Shown here: positions 8,647 to 18,160 of the stretch, piece by piece
How positions within the stretch are numbered: the stretch's first letter is position 1
How the letters are laid out: each line of letters begins with the position of its first letter
Source: Burkholderiaceae bacterium
Lineage (GTDB): Bacteria; Pseudomonadota; Gammaproteobacteria; Burkholderiales; Burkholderiaceae_C
DNA: 64,000 nt
Direction of reading: 5' to 3'
Assembly (NCBI GenBank): GCA_024235855.1
Contig: JACKLN010000011.1
Coordinates: forward strand, 100,498 to 164,497
Position numbers and translations under genes: made by a program
The notes under the pieces: generated by a model
What the model was told of the DNA's origin: nothing
Database searches by the model: none
Seen by the model: the letters and a program-made list of their open reading frames with translations, nothing else

Positions 8647-8782
8647 CAATGCCGGTGGCCGCGCCGCGCGGCCAGGAGTCGGGTCGTCATGCCGGCCAGT
8701 GTAGGCCGGCGACCGGTGAAGGCCGGTGGCTCAGGCCTTGCAGGCCGCGCTCGCGCTTGCAGGCGCTCGCCCCTTCGCGGGC

Positions 8783-8810
8783 GGCCGCCCCCACGCAGGT
8801 GGGGTCGGCC
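8783..8810 (-). other. GC-rich hairpin between two leftward genes
   Basis: An inverted repeat, GGCCGCCCCCAC (8783-8794) and GTGGGGTCGGCC (8799-8810), pairs at 11 of 12 positions around a 4-nt loop. It lies 8 bp beyond the stop of the 78-residue gene. No T-run follows, so a classical terminator is not supported. Transcript-end protection or a repetitive element are possible. Confidence 0.35.
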
Positions 8811-8817
8811 GTCCGGC

Positions 8818-9054
8818 TCAGGCCCGCTGCAGCGTCACCCCGGTGTGCAGCACCGTCATGCCGCCGTCGCCACGGGCGTCGATCTGGTCGCCGCTGTCCA
8901 GGCGGAACTCGGTGACGCCGGTGGACAGCCAGCGGTCCTGGCCGTCGTGCACCGTGTCGTCGCGGCGCAGGCGCTCGTAGGCGCAGACCTTGTAGTCCTT
9001 GCCGTCGCTGCCGCGGGCGGGAAAGCTGTCGAGCAACTGGAGTTTCAGGTCCAT
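8818..9054 (-). CDS. conserved hypothetical protein
   Basis: A 78-residue soluble protein starting MDLKLQLLDSFPARGSDGKDY with a good ribosome binding site (AGGAG, 7 nt from the ATG at 9054). It has no signal peptide or membrane segment, and several Asp/Gly-rich turns (DSGDQIDARGDGG). The composition suggests a small all-beta domain. I know similar short proteins from Burkholderiales genomes but no function. It is divergent from dnaE. Confidence 0.65.
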   Translation of the reverse strand: MDLKLQLLDSFPARGSDGKDYKVCAYERLRRDDTVHDGQDRWLSTGVTEFRLDSGDQIDARGDGGMTVLHTGVTLQRA

Positions 9055-9168
9055 CGTGGTCTCCTGGTGAAAGGGTTCAACGGGACCCGGCCCCATGACC
9101 GGGATCAAGTCCATCCTACGGACGGGCACGCCGCCTGCCAATGCTCCTGATCAAGGAAGGGGGACTTC

Positions 9169-9174
9169 TAGAAT
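9169..9174 (+). promoter_or_regulatory. -10-like element of dnaE
   Basis: TAGAAT, with exactly 6 nt to the ATG at 9181 and no Shine-Dalgarno sequence in between; a GAAGGGGG run lies too far upstream to serve. Leaderless initiation at the start codon is implied by the spacing. Confidence 0.5.
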
Positions 9175-9180
9175 GCCCCG

Positions 9181-12100
9181 ATGAGCTTCGTCCACCTGCG
9201 CACCCACACGGAATACTCGGTCGTCGACGGCACCCTGCGGGTGGGTGATGCGGCCAAGGCGGCGGCGCGCGACGGCCAGCCGGCGCTGGCCATCACCGAC
9301 CTCAACAACCTCTTCGGTGCGGTCAAGTTCTACAAGGCCTGCCGCGGCAAGGGCGTCAAGCCGGTCATCGGTGCCGACCTGTGGATGGAGCCCGACGTGC
9401 CCGGCGGCCAGGCCACCCGGCTGCTGGTGCTGGTGCAGGACTGGGGCGGCTACCTGAACCTCAGCGAACTGCTGGCGCGCGCCTGGACGGTCAACGCCCA
9501 GCGCACCACGGCCTGGGTGAAATGGGAGTGGCTGCAGACGCTGGGCGAAGGTCTGATCGCGCTGTCCGGTGCCGACATGGGCGCCGTCGGTCAGGCCCTG
9601 CTGGCCGGCGACCGCGAGCGTGCCAAGGCCACTGCGCAGCGCATCGCCGCGCTGTTCCCGGGCCGCTTCTACCTGGAACTGCAGCGCGCGGGTCTGCCCA
9701 CGCACGAGCCGCACGTGCGCGCCGCCGTGCCGCTGGCGGCGGAGCTGGGCCTGCCGGTGGTGGCCACGCACCCGGTGCAGTTCCTGGAGCCCGACGACTT
9801 CGACGCCCACGAGGCCCGCGTGTGCATCGCCGAAGGCGAGCTGCTGGCCAATCCCAAGCGCGTGCGCCGCTTCACGCGCGAGCAGTGGTTCCGACCCGCG
9901 GCCGACATGCAGGCGCTGTTCGCCGATGTGCCGTCGGCCATCGCCAACACGCTGGAGATCGCCCGCCGCTGCAACCTGACCCTGGTGCTGGGCAAGCCGC
10001 GCCTGCCGGACTTCCCCACGCCCGACGGCAGCCCCATCGAGGTCTACTTCCGCAGGGCCTCGCACGAGGGCCTGGAAGGTCGGCTGCGCCACCTGTACCC
10101 CGACGAGGCCGAGCGCGAGCGCCTGCGCCCCACCTACGTGGCCCGGCTGGACTTCGAGCTCGACACCATCCTCAAGATGGGCTTCCCGGGCTACTTCCTG
10201 ATCGTGTCGGATTTCATCCAGTGGGCCAAGCAGAACGGCTGCCCGGTGGGCCCGGGCCGGGGCTCCGGCGCCGGCTCGCTGGTGGCCTACGCGCTGCTGA
10301 TCACGGACCTGGACCCGCTGCGCTACAACCTGCTGTTCGAGCGCTTCCTGAACCCGGAGCGGGTGTCGATGCCCGACTTCGACATCGACTTCTGCCAGGG
10401 CAACCGCGACCGCGTCATCGACTACGTCAAGGACAAGTACGGGCGCGACGCGGTGAGCCAGATCGCCACCTTCGGCACCATGGCGGCCAAGGCCGCGTTG
10501 CGCGACGTGGGCCGCGTGCTGGGCATGGGCTACGGCCACGTGGACAGCATCGCCAAGCTGATCCCGGCGCCACCGGGCAAGACGGTGACGCTGGCCAAGG
10601 TGCCCGAGGAACCCGACGGCGGCATCATCTACGCGCGCCAGGAGGCGCCGGAGCTCGAGCAGCGCGAGAAGGAGGACGAGGAGGTCGCCGAGCTGCTGGC
10701 GCTGGCCACCCGAGTGGAGGGCATCACGCGCAACATCGGCATGCACGCCGGCGGCGTGCTGATCGCGCCAGGGAAGATCACTGACTTCTGCCCGCTGTAC
10801 CAGCAGCCTGGCAGCGACAGCGCGGTCAGCCAGTACGACAAGGACGACGTCGAGGCCATCGGTCTGGTGAAGTTCGACTTCCTGGGCCTGGCCACGCTGA
10901 CCATCCTGGAGCTGGCGCGCGAGTTCATCCTGAAGCGCCGGCCGCAGCACGCGGACTTCGCCTACGAGAACCTGCCGCTGGACGACCCGCGGGTCTACAA
11001 GCTGTTCTCCGACGGCCTGACGGAAGCGGTGTTCCAGTTCGAATCGCGCGGCATGCAGGGCATGCTGCGCGAGGCCAAGCCCACGCGGCTGGAGGACCTG
11101 ATCGCGCTCAACGCGATGTTCCGGCCCGGGCCGATGGAGAACATCCCCAGCTTCTGCGCGCGCAAGAACGGCCGCGAGGACGTGGCCTACCCGCACCCGC
11201 TGCTCGAACAGGTGCTGGCCGAGACCTACGGCATCTTCGTCTACCAGGAGCAGGTGATGCAGGCCGCCCAGGTGATGGGCGGCTACAGCCTCGGCGGTGC
11301 CGACCTGCTGCGCCGTGCGATGGGCAAGAAGAAGGCCGAGGAAATGGCCAAGGAGCGCGTGAAGTTCCGTGCCGGCGCGCTGGAGAAGGGCATCGACGAG
11401 GCCAAGGCCGACGAGGTCTTCGACCTGATGGAGAAGTTCGCCGGCTACGGCTTCAACAAGAGCCACGCCGCCGCGTACTCGCTGCTGGCGTACCACACGG
11501 CCTGGATCAAGGTGCACTGCACGGCCGAGTTCTACGCGGCCAACATGACCATCGAGCAGGACGACACCGACAAGCTCAAGGTCCTGATCGACGATGCCAA
11601 GCTGTTCGGCATCAGCTTCGAACCGCCCGACGTCAATCGTGGCCTGCACCGCTTCGAGCCCGTGCCCGGCAAAGAAGGCGACAAGCTCATCCGCTACAGC
11701 CTGGGCGCCATCAAGGGCACGGGCCAGGGCGCCATCCAGGCCATCGTGGCGGCGCGCGAAGGCACCGACGGCGGGGGTGGCGGCCCGTTCCGCAGCCTGT
11801 TCGACTTCGCCGCGCGCGTGGACCGAAAGGCCGTCAACAAGCGCGTGGTGGAGGCACTGATCAAGGCGGGGGCCTTCGACGCCATCCATGCCGACCGCGC
11901 CAGCCTGCTGGCCAGCGTGGGCCTGGCCTTCGACTGGGCCGACACGCAGGAGGCCAATGCGCTGCAGGGCGGGCTGTTCGACTTCGGGGACACCCATGGC
12001 TCCAGCCAGCAGGAACCGGCCCTGGTGGCCGCCGAGCCCTGGAGCATCAAGGAGCGGCTGACGCTGGAGAAGACAGCGCTGGGCTTCTTCCTGTCGGGCC

Positions 12101-12708
12101 ACCTGTTCGACCAGAGCCGCGACGAGGTGCGCCGCTTCTGCCGCCGGCCGATCGCCGACCTGCAGGAGGCGCGCGAACCGCAGCTGGTGGCCGGCATCGT
12201 CGGCGAGGTGCGCATCATCAACGGCAACCGCGGCCGCGTGGCGATCTTCAAGCTCGACGACGGCAGCGAAGGCATCGAGGCGGTGGCCGGCGAGGAACTG
12301 CTCGACCAACACAGGGAAATCCTGCGCGAGGACGAGCTGCTGATCGTGCAAGGCAAGGTGCAGCCCGACCGCTTCGCCGGCGGCCTGCGCCTGAACGTCA
12401 CGGCCATCTGGGACCTGCCGGCCGCACGGGCGCGTTTCGGCCGCCACCTGGCGGTGAAGACCGCAGGCCTGCGCGGTGGGAGCGCGCCGCTGACCGAACT
12501 GGTGAAGACCTGGCCGGCGCGGCGCGTGGACAGCGAGGTGGGTGAGCTGGTGCAGGGCCTGCCGGTGCGGCTGCGCCTGCAGCGGCCGGGCGCGAGCGCC
12601 GACCTCGACCTCGGCGAGCGGGCCCGCTTCTGGCCCAGCGACGAAGCGCTGCTGCGCTGGCAGCAGCTTGCCGGGGGCGAGGTGGACATCGTCTACGAGG
12701 CCGCCTGA
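9181..12708 (+). CDS. dnaE: DNA polymerase III subunit alpha
   Basis: The replicative polymerase catalytic subunit, 1175 residues, close to the E. coli length of 1160. An N-terminal PHP domain starts at HLRTHTEYSVVDGTL. The palm holds PDFDIDF (398-404), giving catalytic aspartates 401 and 403 at the same numbers as in E. coli. The finger region GPGRGSGAGSLVAYAL precedes it. A helix-hairpin-helix region and an OB-fold (about 1000-1070, VAGIVGEVRIINGNRGRVAIF) follow. It acts in the holoenzyme with beta clamp and epsilon. The gene stands alone and appears to be translated from a leaderless mRNA. Confidence 0.97.
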   Translation: MSFVHLRTHTEYSVVDGTLRVGDAAKAAARDGQPALAITDLNNLFGAVKFYKACRGKGVKPVIGADLWMEPDVPGGQATRLLVLVQDWGGYLNLSELLARAWTVNAQRTTAWVKWEWLQTLGEGLIALSGADMGAVGQALLAGDRERAKATAQRIAALFPGRFYLELQRAGLPTHEPHVRAAVPLAAELGLPVVATHPVQFLEPDDFDAHEARVCIAEGELLANPKRVRRFTREQWFRPAADMQALFADVPSAIANTLEIARRCNLTLVLGKPRLPDFPTPDGSPIEVYFRRASHEGLEGRLRHLYPDEAERERLRPTYVARLDFELDTILKMGFPGYFLIVSDFIQWAKQNGCPVGPGRGSGAGSLVAYALLITDLDPLRYNLLFERFLNPERVSMPDFDIDFCQGNRDRVIDYVKDKYGRDAVSQIATFGTMAAKAALRDVGRVLGMGYGHVDSIAKLIPAPPGKTVTLAKVPEEPDGGIIYARQEAPELEQREKEDEEVAELLALATRVEGITRNIGMHAGGVLIAPGKITDFCPLYQQPGSDSAVSQYDKDDVEAIGLVKFDFLGLATLTILELAREFILKRRPQHADFAYENLPLDDPRVYKLFSDGLTEAVFQFESRGMQGMLREAKPTRLEDLIALNAMFRPGPMENIPSFCARKNGREDVAYPHPLLEQVLAETYGIFVYQEQVMQAAQVMGGYSLGGADLLRRAMGKKKAEEMAKERVKFRAGALEKGIDEAKADEVFDLMEKFAGYGFNKSHAAAYSLLAYHTAWIKVHCTAEFYAANMTIEQDDTDKLKVLIDDAKLFGISFEPPDVNRGLHRFEPVPGKEGDKLIRYSLGAIKGTGQGAIQAIVAAREGTDGGGGGPFRSLFDFAARVDRKAVNKRVVEALIKAGAFDAIHADRASLLASVGLAFDWADTQEANALQGGLFDFGDTHGSSQQEPALVAAEPWSIKERLTLEKTALGFFLSGHLFDQSRDEVRRFCRRPIADLQEAREPQLVAGIVGEVRIINGNRGRVAIFKLDDGSEGIEAVAGEELLDQHREILREDELLIVQGKVQPDRFAGGLRLNVTAIWDLPAARARFGRHLAVKTAGLRGGSAPLTELVKTWPARRVDSEVGELVQGLPVRLRLQRPGASADLDLGERARFWPSDEALLRWQQLAGGEVDIVYEAA

Positions 12709-12823
12709 CCGCCGGCGACCCGGCCGCGCGGGCGGCAGGTAAACAGCGGTAATCGTTTGTGACCCTGCCAACCGGCCACTTCGCGGTGGCGTTCAATGGG
12801 CACTGGAACGACAGGAAGATCCC

Positions 12824-13315
12824 ATGCACCATGACGCGATGAGCTCCACCGCCGCGATCTCTTCCCGCCCCGACCGCCGCGTCGCCGCCAGGTGGCTGAC
12901 TGCCGGGCTGGCCGCCGCCGGCCTCTGGGCCGCAACGCCGGCCCGCGCGGCCGACATCGACATCGGTGTATCGATCGGCATCAGCCAGCCCGGCGTCTAC
13001 GGCCGCATCGACATCGGGCGTTTCCCGCAGCCGCAGGTCATCGTCACGCAGCCGGTAATCGTCGCGCCGGCGCCGGTTGTCGTCGGCCGGCCGGTGCAGC
13101 CGGTCTACATGTGGGTGCCGCCCGGTCACCGCAAGAACTGGCGCAAGCACTGTGCCGACTACCGGGCCTGCGGCGCGCCGGTGGTGTTCGTGCGCGACGA
13201 CTGGTACACCTCCCACGTCCAGCCCTATGCCCGCGGCCACGATGACGACCGGGGGCGCAAGGGCGACAAGGGCCATGGCAAGGGCCACGGCAAGGGCCGC
13301 GGCCACGATGACTGA
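12824..13315 (+). CDS. secreted protein with His/Lys/Gly-rich tail
   Basis: A 163-residue protein with an N-terminal signal peptide ending near PARAADIDI (about residue 43) and a ribosome binding site (AGGAAG). The middle is rich in Val and Pro (QVIVTQPVIVAPAPVVVG). A compact region with the only cysteines, HCADYRACGAPV, follows and could form a disulfide. The last 28 residues are Gly, His, Lys, Asp and Arg, with GKGHGKG repeats that could bind metal or polyanions. No family is recognised. It converges on the serine hydrolase gene with a gap of 6 bp. Confidence 0.65.
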   Translation: MHHDAMSSTAAISSRPDRRVAARWLTAGLAAAGLWAATPARAADIDIGVSIGISQPGVYGRIDIGRFPQPQVIVTQPVIVAPAPVVVGRPVQPVYMWVPPGHRKNWRKHCADYRACGAPVVFVRDDWYTSHVQPYARGHDDDRGRKGDKGHGKGHGKGRGHDD

Positions 13316-13321
13316 CCTGCC

Positions 13322-14386
13322 TCAGCGGTTGGCCAGTGCGTCGGCGAAGGCGGCCACCACGGTGCCGTGGTGTGCCGGGTCCAGCCAGCGCAGCACGACC
13401 ACGGCGGCCGACGCCGGGTCGACCCAGACGATGTGGCCCCCGGCGCCGAGCATGAAGACGCTCTCTCGCGACGCGCCGGGGAAGGTCTGCCCGTCCCGGT
13501 TGAGCCACAGCAGGCGACCGTAGAACGGTGCCACCGCCACGGGGGCGCGCATGCGATCCACCCAGCCCGCCGGCAGCAGCCCGGCGCCGTCGTCCAGCAG
13601 CAGCTGGCCCAGGCGCGCGAGGTCGTGCGTCGAGATCGACAGGCCGCCGCCCCAGTGCGTGCCGCCGGGCACGCTCTGCACGCGGCCGACGCCCGGCAGG
13701 TCGACCCAGGCGTCGTCGTAGCCCCGCCAGGCCATGCCCTCGCCGCCGCCCAGCGGGCGAAGGAGGCGTTCGAGGAACACCTCGGGCAACGGGCGGCGGA
13801 AGAGGTGCAGCAGGGCCAGCGAGAGCTGGTTGATGCGCACGTCGTTGTATTCCCAGTGGCGGCCCGGCGCCTGCAGCGGCCGCGCACCGCCCTTGGGGCC
13901 ACCGGCCGGACGCGGGTCCTGCGCCACCTTGCGCCAGCGGTCCACGGTGTCGGGCAGGCCGAAGCAGGTGCCCTCCCACTCGCTGGTCTGTTCCAGCAGC
14001 ATGGCCCAGGTGATGGCGCGGTTGTGGTCGCTGTCGAAGCCGATGCCGGGCAGGCGTGTCACGACGGGCTCGTGCTCATCGGGCAGCAGGCCGTCGGCCT
14101 GGGCGACGCCGGCCAGCAGCGCCAGACAGGTCTTGGCCACGCTGAAGGTCAGGTCGGCGCGCGCCGGCTCGCCCCAGGCGGCCAGTGGCTGCCCACGGCG
14201 CCACACCACGCCGGACTGCGGGCCGCGGGCATGCACCGGCCCGTGCAGGCGGTTGTAGGGCGGTGGGTCGTCCTGGTGCACGCCCCAGGGCGCACCGCCT
14301 GCGGGGGGCTCGCCCGCCGGGTCCCTGGGCCAGGGCGTTTCGTGCGCCTGCGCAAGCGCGATGGCGTCGTCGAGCAATGTCGTCAT
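13322..14386 (-). CDS. serine hydrolase of the beta-lactamase/EstB type
   Basis: A protein of about 354 residues with the penicillin-binding/class C fold: SVAK (Ser82, Lys85) is the SxxK nucleophile motif, YND lies where YxN is expected, and HWGGG replaces the KTG-type motif. Members act as esterases, D-peptidases or beta-lactamases; the HxG variant leans towards an esterase or peptidase. No signal peptide is seen, so a cytoplasmic location is likely. The start is uncertain: ATG at 14386 lacks a ribosome binding site and a GTG at 14437 is possible. It is divergent from the histidine kinase gene. Confidence 0.8.
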   Translation of the reverse strand: MTTLLDDAIALAQAHETPWPRDPAGEPPAGGAPWGVHQDDPPPYNRLHGPVHARGPQSGVVWRRGQPLAAWGEPARADLTFSVAKTCLALLAGVAQADGLLPDEHEPVVTRLPGIGFDSDHNRAITWAMLLEQTSEWEGTCFGLPDTVDRWRKVAQDPRPAGGPKGGARPLQAPGRHWEYNDVRINQLSLALLHLFRRPLPEVFLERLLRPLGGGEGMAWRGYDDAWVDLPGVGRVQSVPGGTHWGGGLSISTHDLARLGQLLLDDGAGLLPAGWVDRMRAPVAVAPFYGRLLWLNRDGQTFPGASRESVFMLGAGGHIVWVDPASAAVVVLRWLDPAHHGTVVAAFADALANR

Positions 14387-14434
14387 GGAGGCGTGGGAGA
14401 CGGTGACAGGCTGCGCCCGGTGGGCGATCGCGGC

Positions 14435-14440
14435 CACAAT
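14435..14440 (+). promoter_or_regulatory. -10-like element of the histidine kinase gene
   Basis: CACAAT, 5 nt before the GTG at 14446, with no Shine-Dalgarno sequence. It lies in the short divergent region shared with the serine hydrolase gene. Confidence 0.35.
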
Positions 14441-14445
14441 GGCGC

Positions 14446-16860
14446 GTGCCGACTCTAAACGCCCTGCCCGCCCGCCGCCGCCTGCTGTGGCTGCTGGCGG
14501 CCAACGGGGCGGTGGTCCTGCTGCTGGCGTGGATCGTGGCCACCGTGCTCGTCGACAGCCGCCAGCTGCACCGTCAGCGCGCGGTCGACGCCGTCGACAG
14601 CCTGGCGCAGAGCCTGGCGCACAACGTGTCCGCGGAGTTGCAGCTTGTCGACCTGGCGCTGCGCCAACTGCGCCTGGCAGCGCAGGAAGGCGACCCGGCG
14701 CGGACCGACACCGCCGTGCGCGACCTGATGCGCAGTGTGCCGGCGGCGATGCGGCTGCGCGTCGTAGCCGACGCCAACGCCGCTGCCGAAGAGCCGGGCC
14801 TGCCGGCAGCGTTCACCGGCGTCGACCGGCTCGTCGTGCTCGGCCCGCGGGAACGCGCCGATGGGCAATGGGTGATCGTGCTCGCCCGGCCACCGCGCGG
14901 GGGCCAGGGGCCGGCAACGGTGGCCGAGTTCGACATCGCCCGGTTCGAGGCCCTGTTCGCCGGGCTGAACCTGGGTGGCAAGAGTGCCGTGTCGCTGCGC
15001 ATGGACGACCTGGCGCTGGTGGCCCGCCACACCGACCCGCCCCAGCCACGCAGCGGGCTGGGCACGCGCAGCACCTCGCGCCAGTTGATCGAGGCGCTGG
15101 CGGTGGCGCCCGAGTCGGGCACCTACCTGGCGGCCACGGCGCTGGACGGCATCGAGCGTGCCAATGCCTACCGGCGCGTGCCGGGCACGCCGCTGCGCGT
15201 GCTGGTGGGGCTGGCGACGGTGGACACCATGGCGCCGTGGCGACGGCAGATGGCCACCACGCTGTCGATGGCGCTGCTGGCCCTGGCCGTCGGGGCCGCC
15301 GCGTCGGTGATGGCCTACCGGGCCTGGCAGCGCGACGACCGCCGGCGCGAGATGCTGGATGCCGAGCGCGCACGGCTGCAGGGCCTGCTCGTCACCGTGG
15401 GCGACGGCCTGCACGTGCTGGACCGCAACGGGCTGCTGGTCGAATTCAACGATGCCTTTGCCGCGATGCTCGGGCGCACGCGCGCGGAGCTCGACGGTGC
15501 GCACGTGATGCTGTGGGAGCGCCGGTACTCGGCGTCCCAGGTCGACAAGGTGCTGCACAGCTTTGCGGTGGGCCAGCGCCTGCACTTCGACTCCCGCTTC
15601 GAGCGCGCAGATGGCCGACTGGTCGACGTGGCCGTGGCCGCCACCGGCGTGCGGGTGCACGCCCGCGACCTGTTGATCTTGTGGGCGCACGACATGACCG
15701 AGGTGCACCGCACGCAACGTCGTCTGCAGGCCAGCGAGGCGCTGCTGGAACGCACCGGGCGGATCGCCGGCATCGGCGGCTGGGAGATCGACACGGGCCA
15801 CGGCCGTATCGCACTGACGGTACAGGCGCGTCGGCTGCTCGGGCTGCCCGAGGACTCGACGCCTGGGCTGCGCCAGTGCCTGCGCCGGTTGCCCGGCAGT
15901 CACCGACGCGCCGTGATGCAGGGCTTTCGCGACGTGGCACGGAGCGGTCAGCCCTGGCAGATCGAACTGCCGATCGGCCCGGCCGAGGGACGAAGGCGGT
16001 GGCTGCTGTGCACCGCGGAACGGGTGGACAGCAAAGACGCCGGTGGGGGCAGCGACCAGCGGGTGGCCGGCGTCATCCGCGACGTGACCGAACGCCACGA
16101 GGGTTCGGTGAAGCTGCTGCAGGAGAAGGCCTTGCGTCTGGAACTGCAGCATCAGGCCGACGCGCAGGCCGCGATGCTGCAGGAGCGCGAGGCCATGATG
16201 GACGTGCTGGCGCACGAAGTTCGGCAGCCGCTGAACAATGCGTCCGCGGCCATGCAGAGTGCGCTGGCCACGCTGCGTGATGTGGGCGAACAGGCCGTGG
16301 CACCGCGCCTGCAGCGTGCGCAGGCGGTGCTGGGTCAGGTGATGGCGCGGCTGGACAACACGCTGGCTGTCGCGTCCTTGCTCGCCCGCCAGGGACCGGC
16401 GGCGCGAGAGGACACCGACCTGGACATGCTGCTGGGGGTCACGATCGCCGACATGTCGGCTGCCGAGCGCGTGCGCGTCGTCGTGCAGCGTGAGACGGAC
16501 GTGCGCACCGTGTCGCTGGACATGAGCCTGATGCGCCTGGCGTTGCGCAACCTGCTGTCCAACGCGCTCAAGTACAGCCCGCCCGGCAGCGAGGTCATCA
16601 TCCGCCTGGCCGACAGCGAGCGCCCGCTGGGCCTGTGCATCGACGTCATCGACGCGGGCGGCGGCATCGAGCCGGGCCTGCGCGGGCATCTCTTCGAGCG
16701 CGGGGCGCGCGGGCGTCGCACGCCAGGTGCCGAGCACGGGCTGGGCCTGTACATCGTCCGGCGCGTCATGGAACTGCACGGCGGTGCGGCACAACTGCTG
16801 GCCACGGGGCCGCAGGGCACGGTCATGCGGCTGCTGGTGACCGAGGAATCCGACGATTGA
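14446..16860 (+). CDS. PAS domain sensor histidine kinase
   Basis: An 804-residue inner-membrane sensor. One transmembrane helix (13-35) and a second (270-290) flank a periplasmic sensor domain of the CHASE/dCache type. Two PAS-like domains follow (about 305-425 and 435-545). The HisKA box LAHEVRQPLNNA holds the phosphoacceptor His590. The ATPase domain has NLLSNALKYS (N box), DAGGGI (G1) and HGLGLYIV (G2). A GTG start at 14446 is used; an ATG nearby is out of frame. The response regulator gene downstream faces it head-on and is the likely partner, by location only. The ligand is unknown. Confidence 0.88.
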   Translation: MPTLNALPARRRLLWLLAANGAVVLLLAWIVATVLVDSRQLHRQRAVDAVDSLAQSLAHNVSAELQLVDLALRQLRLAAQEGDPARTDTAVRDLMRSVPAAMRLRVVADANAAAEEPGLPAAFTGVDRLVVLGPRERADGQWVIVLARPPRGGQGPATVAEFDIARFEALFAGLNLGGKSAVSLRMDDLALVARHTDPPQPRSGLGTRSTSRQLIEALAVAPESGTYLAATALDGIERANAYRRVPGTPLRVLVGLATVDTMAPWRRQMATTLSMALLALAVGAAASVMAYRAWQRDDRRREMLDAERARLQGLLVTVGDGLHVLDRNGLLVEFNDAFAAMLGRTRAELDGAHVMLWERRYSASQVDKVLHSFAVGQRLHFDSRFERADGRLVDVAVAATGVRVHARDLLILWAHDMTEVHRTQRRLQASEALLERTGRIAGIGGWEIDTGHGRIALTVQARRLLGLPEDSTPGLRQCLRRLPGSHRRAVMQGFRDVARSGQPWQIELPIGPAEGRRRWLLCTAERVDSKDAGGGSDQRVAGVIRDVTERHEGSVKLLQEKALRLELQHQADAQAAMLQEREAMMDVLAHEVRQPLNNASAAMQSALATLRDVGEQAVAPRLQRAQAVLGQVMARLDNTLAVASLLARQGPAAREDTDLDMLLGVTIADMSAAERVRVVVQRETDVRTVSLDMSLMRLALRNLLSNALKYSPPGSEVIIRLADSERPLGLCIDVIDAGGGIEPGLRGHLFERGARGRRTPGAEHGLGLYIVRRVMELHGGAAQLLATGPQGTVMRLLVTEESDD

Positions 16861-16897
16861 GGACGGCGGGCCGAGACAGCCCTGCCCCTGGGGCCAA

Positions 16898-17617
16898 TCA
16901 GGCCGGCTTCAGCGGTGCCTTGAACACGTAGCCGACACGCGATCGGGACTGCAGCGGCACCAGCGCGGGCGTGGCGCGCTCGATGCGCCGGCGCAGGCGG
17001 TAGATGGTGGCATTGAGGCCATCCGCGCCTTCCTGGTCCAGGTCCCGACCCAGGCGCTGACGCAGGGTCTCGCGGCTGACGACATCACCGTCGGCGGCCA
17101 GGAAACATTCCATCAGCGTCAGGTCGGCATCCGACAGGTCGACGCGGGCGCCGTCGGGCGCGATCAGCTGGCGGGCACGGAGGTCCAGCCGCCAGACGGT
17201 CTGCGCGGCCGTGGACGCCTGGATCCGGCGCTGCACGGCCTGGATGGCCAGGAACACCTGTTCGAACTGCACCGGCTTGGCCAGGTACATGTCGGCCCCG
17301 GCGGTGATGACCTGCCGGAACACGTCGGGCGCCAGGCGGCCCGAGACCACGAGCAGCCCGGCGTCCGTGCGTCGGCGCAGCACCTTGATCAGTTCGGCGC
17401 CATCGACCCCCGGCAGCATCAGGTCGAGCACGTAGAAGTCGTAGCCGTACGGATCGTGGTGCGCCAGCAGGTCGTTGCTGTCGGGGAAGACATCCACCTG
17501 CGCGCCGCGTTCGCGGAGGTACTGGGCCAGGAACTCCGTGTATTCGGGGTCATCGTCGACCAGCGCGATGCTCAGCACCAATGTGGTCGTCACCTCTGGC
17601 GTGGATGAACTCTGCAT
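16898..17617 (-). CDS. OmpR-family response regulator
   Basis: A 239-residue two-component regulator. The receiver domain holds the acidic cluster DDD (21-23), the phosphoacceptor Asp65 (VLDLMLPG) and Lys114 (LAKP). The C-terminal winged helix (about 140-235) has the recognition-helix pattern GADGLNATIYRLRRRIE and ends GYVFKAPL. It binds DNA and controls transcription. It is convergent with the large histidine kinase gene, with 37 bp between the stops, so the pair is not in one operon. The N-terminus may be shorter than drawn, because no ribosome binding site precedes the ATG at 17617. Confidence 0.9.
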   Translation of the reverse strand: MQSSSTPEVTTTLVLSIALVDDDPEYTEFLAQYLRERGAQVDVFPDSNDLLAHHDPYGYDFYVLDLMLPGVDGAELIKVLRRRTDAGLLVVSGRLAPDVFRQVITAGADMYLAKPVQFEQVFLAIQAVQRRIQASTAAQTVWRLDLRARQLIAPDGARVDLSDADLTLMECFLAADGDVVSRETLRQRLGRDLDQEGADGLNATIYRLRRRIERATPALVPLQSRSRVGYVFKAPLKPA

Positions 17618-17751
17618 GCGCTGAATTGAAGCACAAGTGATGCGCTCGACAACACGCGAAAAACGCCGCTTCTGCCGTCAGCCAACGCCCTGATCGACAT
17701 AGATGAACTACCTCATCATATGTGCCGGGGTTGGCTGAGGCTTGATCGGCA

Positions 17752-18033
17752 TCAGCGCTTGGGCGCAGCCTTGTAGGGTGCATCCGCGACGGTGAGCCCG
17801 GCGGCGCTGAGCTTGGCCGCACTGGCCGGCCCGACGCCCTTGACGCGCTGGATCAGGTCGGCCCAGTTCTTGAAAGGGGCCTTGCCACGCTCGGCCAGCA
17901 CGCGTGTCGACAGCGCGTTGCCGACGCCCGGCAGGGCCTCGAGTTCGGCGCGGCTGGCCTTGTTGACGTCGACGGCGGCAAAGGCGCTCAGGGACAGCGT
18001 GGTGATCAGGACGGCGATGAGGTTGCGGAACAT
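17752..18033 (-). CDS. ComEA-like helix-hairpin-helix protein
   Basis: A 93-residue protein with a signal peptide (MFRNLIAVLITTLSLSAFA) followed by two helix-hairpin-helix motifs, VDVNKASRAELEALPGVG and FKNWADLIQRVKGVG, as in the DNA-binding part of ComEA. Family members bind incoming double-stranded DNA in the periplasm during natural transformation; many short versions have no tested role. A ribosome binding site (AGGAG) lies 6-7 nt before the ATG. No other competence gene is adjacent. Confidence 0.88.
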   Translation of the reverse strand: MFRNLIAVLITTLSLSAFAAVDVNKASRAELEALPGVGNALSTRVLAERGKAPFKNWADLIQRVKGVGPASAAKLSAAGLTVADAPYKAAPKR

Positions 18034-18160
18034 GTCGATCTCCTGGTGGTGGCCCGCAACACCGTGCTGCGGGTTGGATCGGCATTGTTCGGAGCCAGGG
18101 CCGGCCGCACCATCGCCACGTGGCGTGCCGACGGCCGGGGGCACCCCGGCGGGGGAGACG

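Noticed and set aside
9151..12771. A very long open frame antisense to dnaE (about 1200 codons)
   Set aside because: dnaE is certain on the plus strand. In GC-rich DNA the opposite frame lacks stop codons by codon bias. The antisense translation is low-complexity (Ala, Gly, Val, His, Arg, Gln) with no motif.
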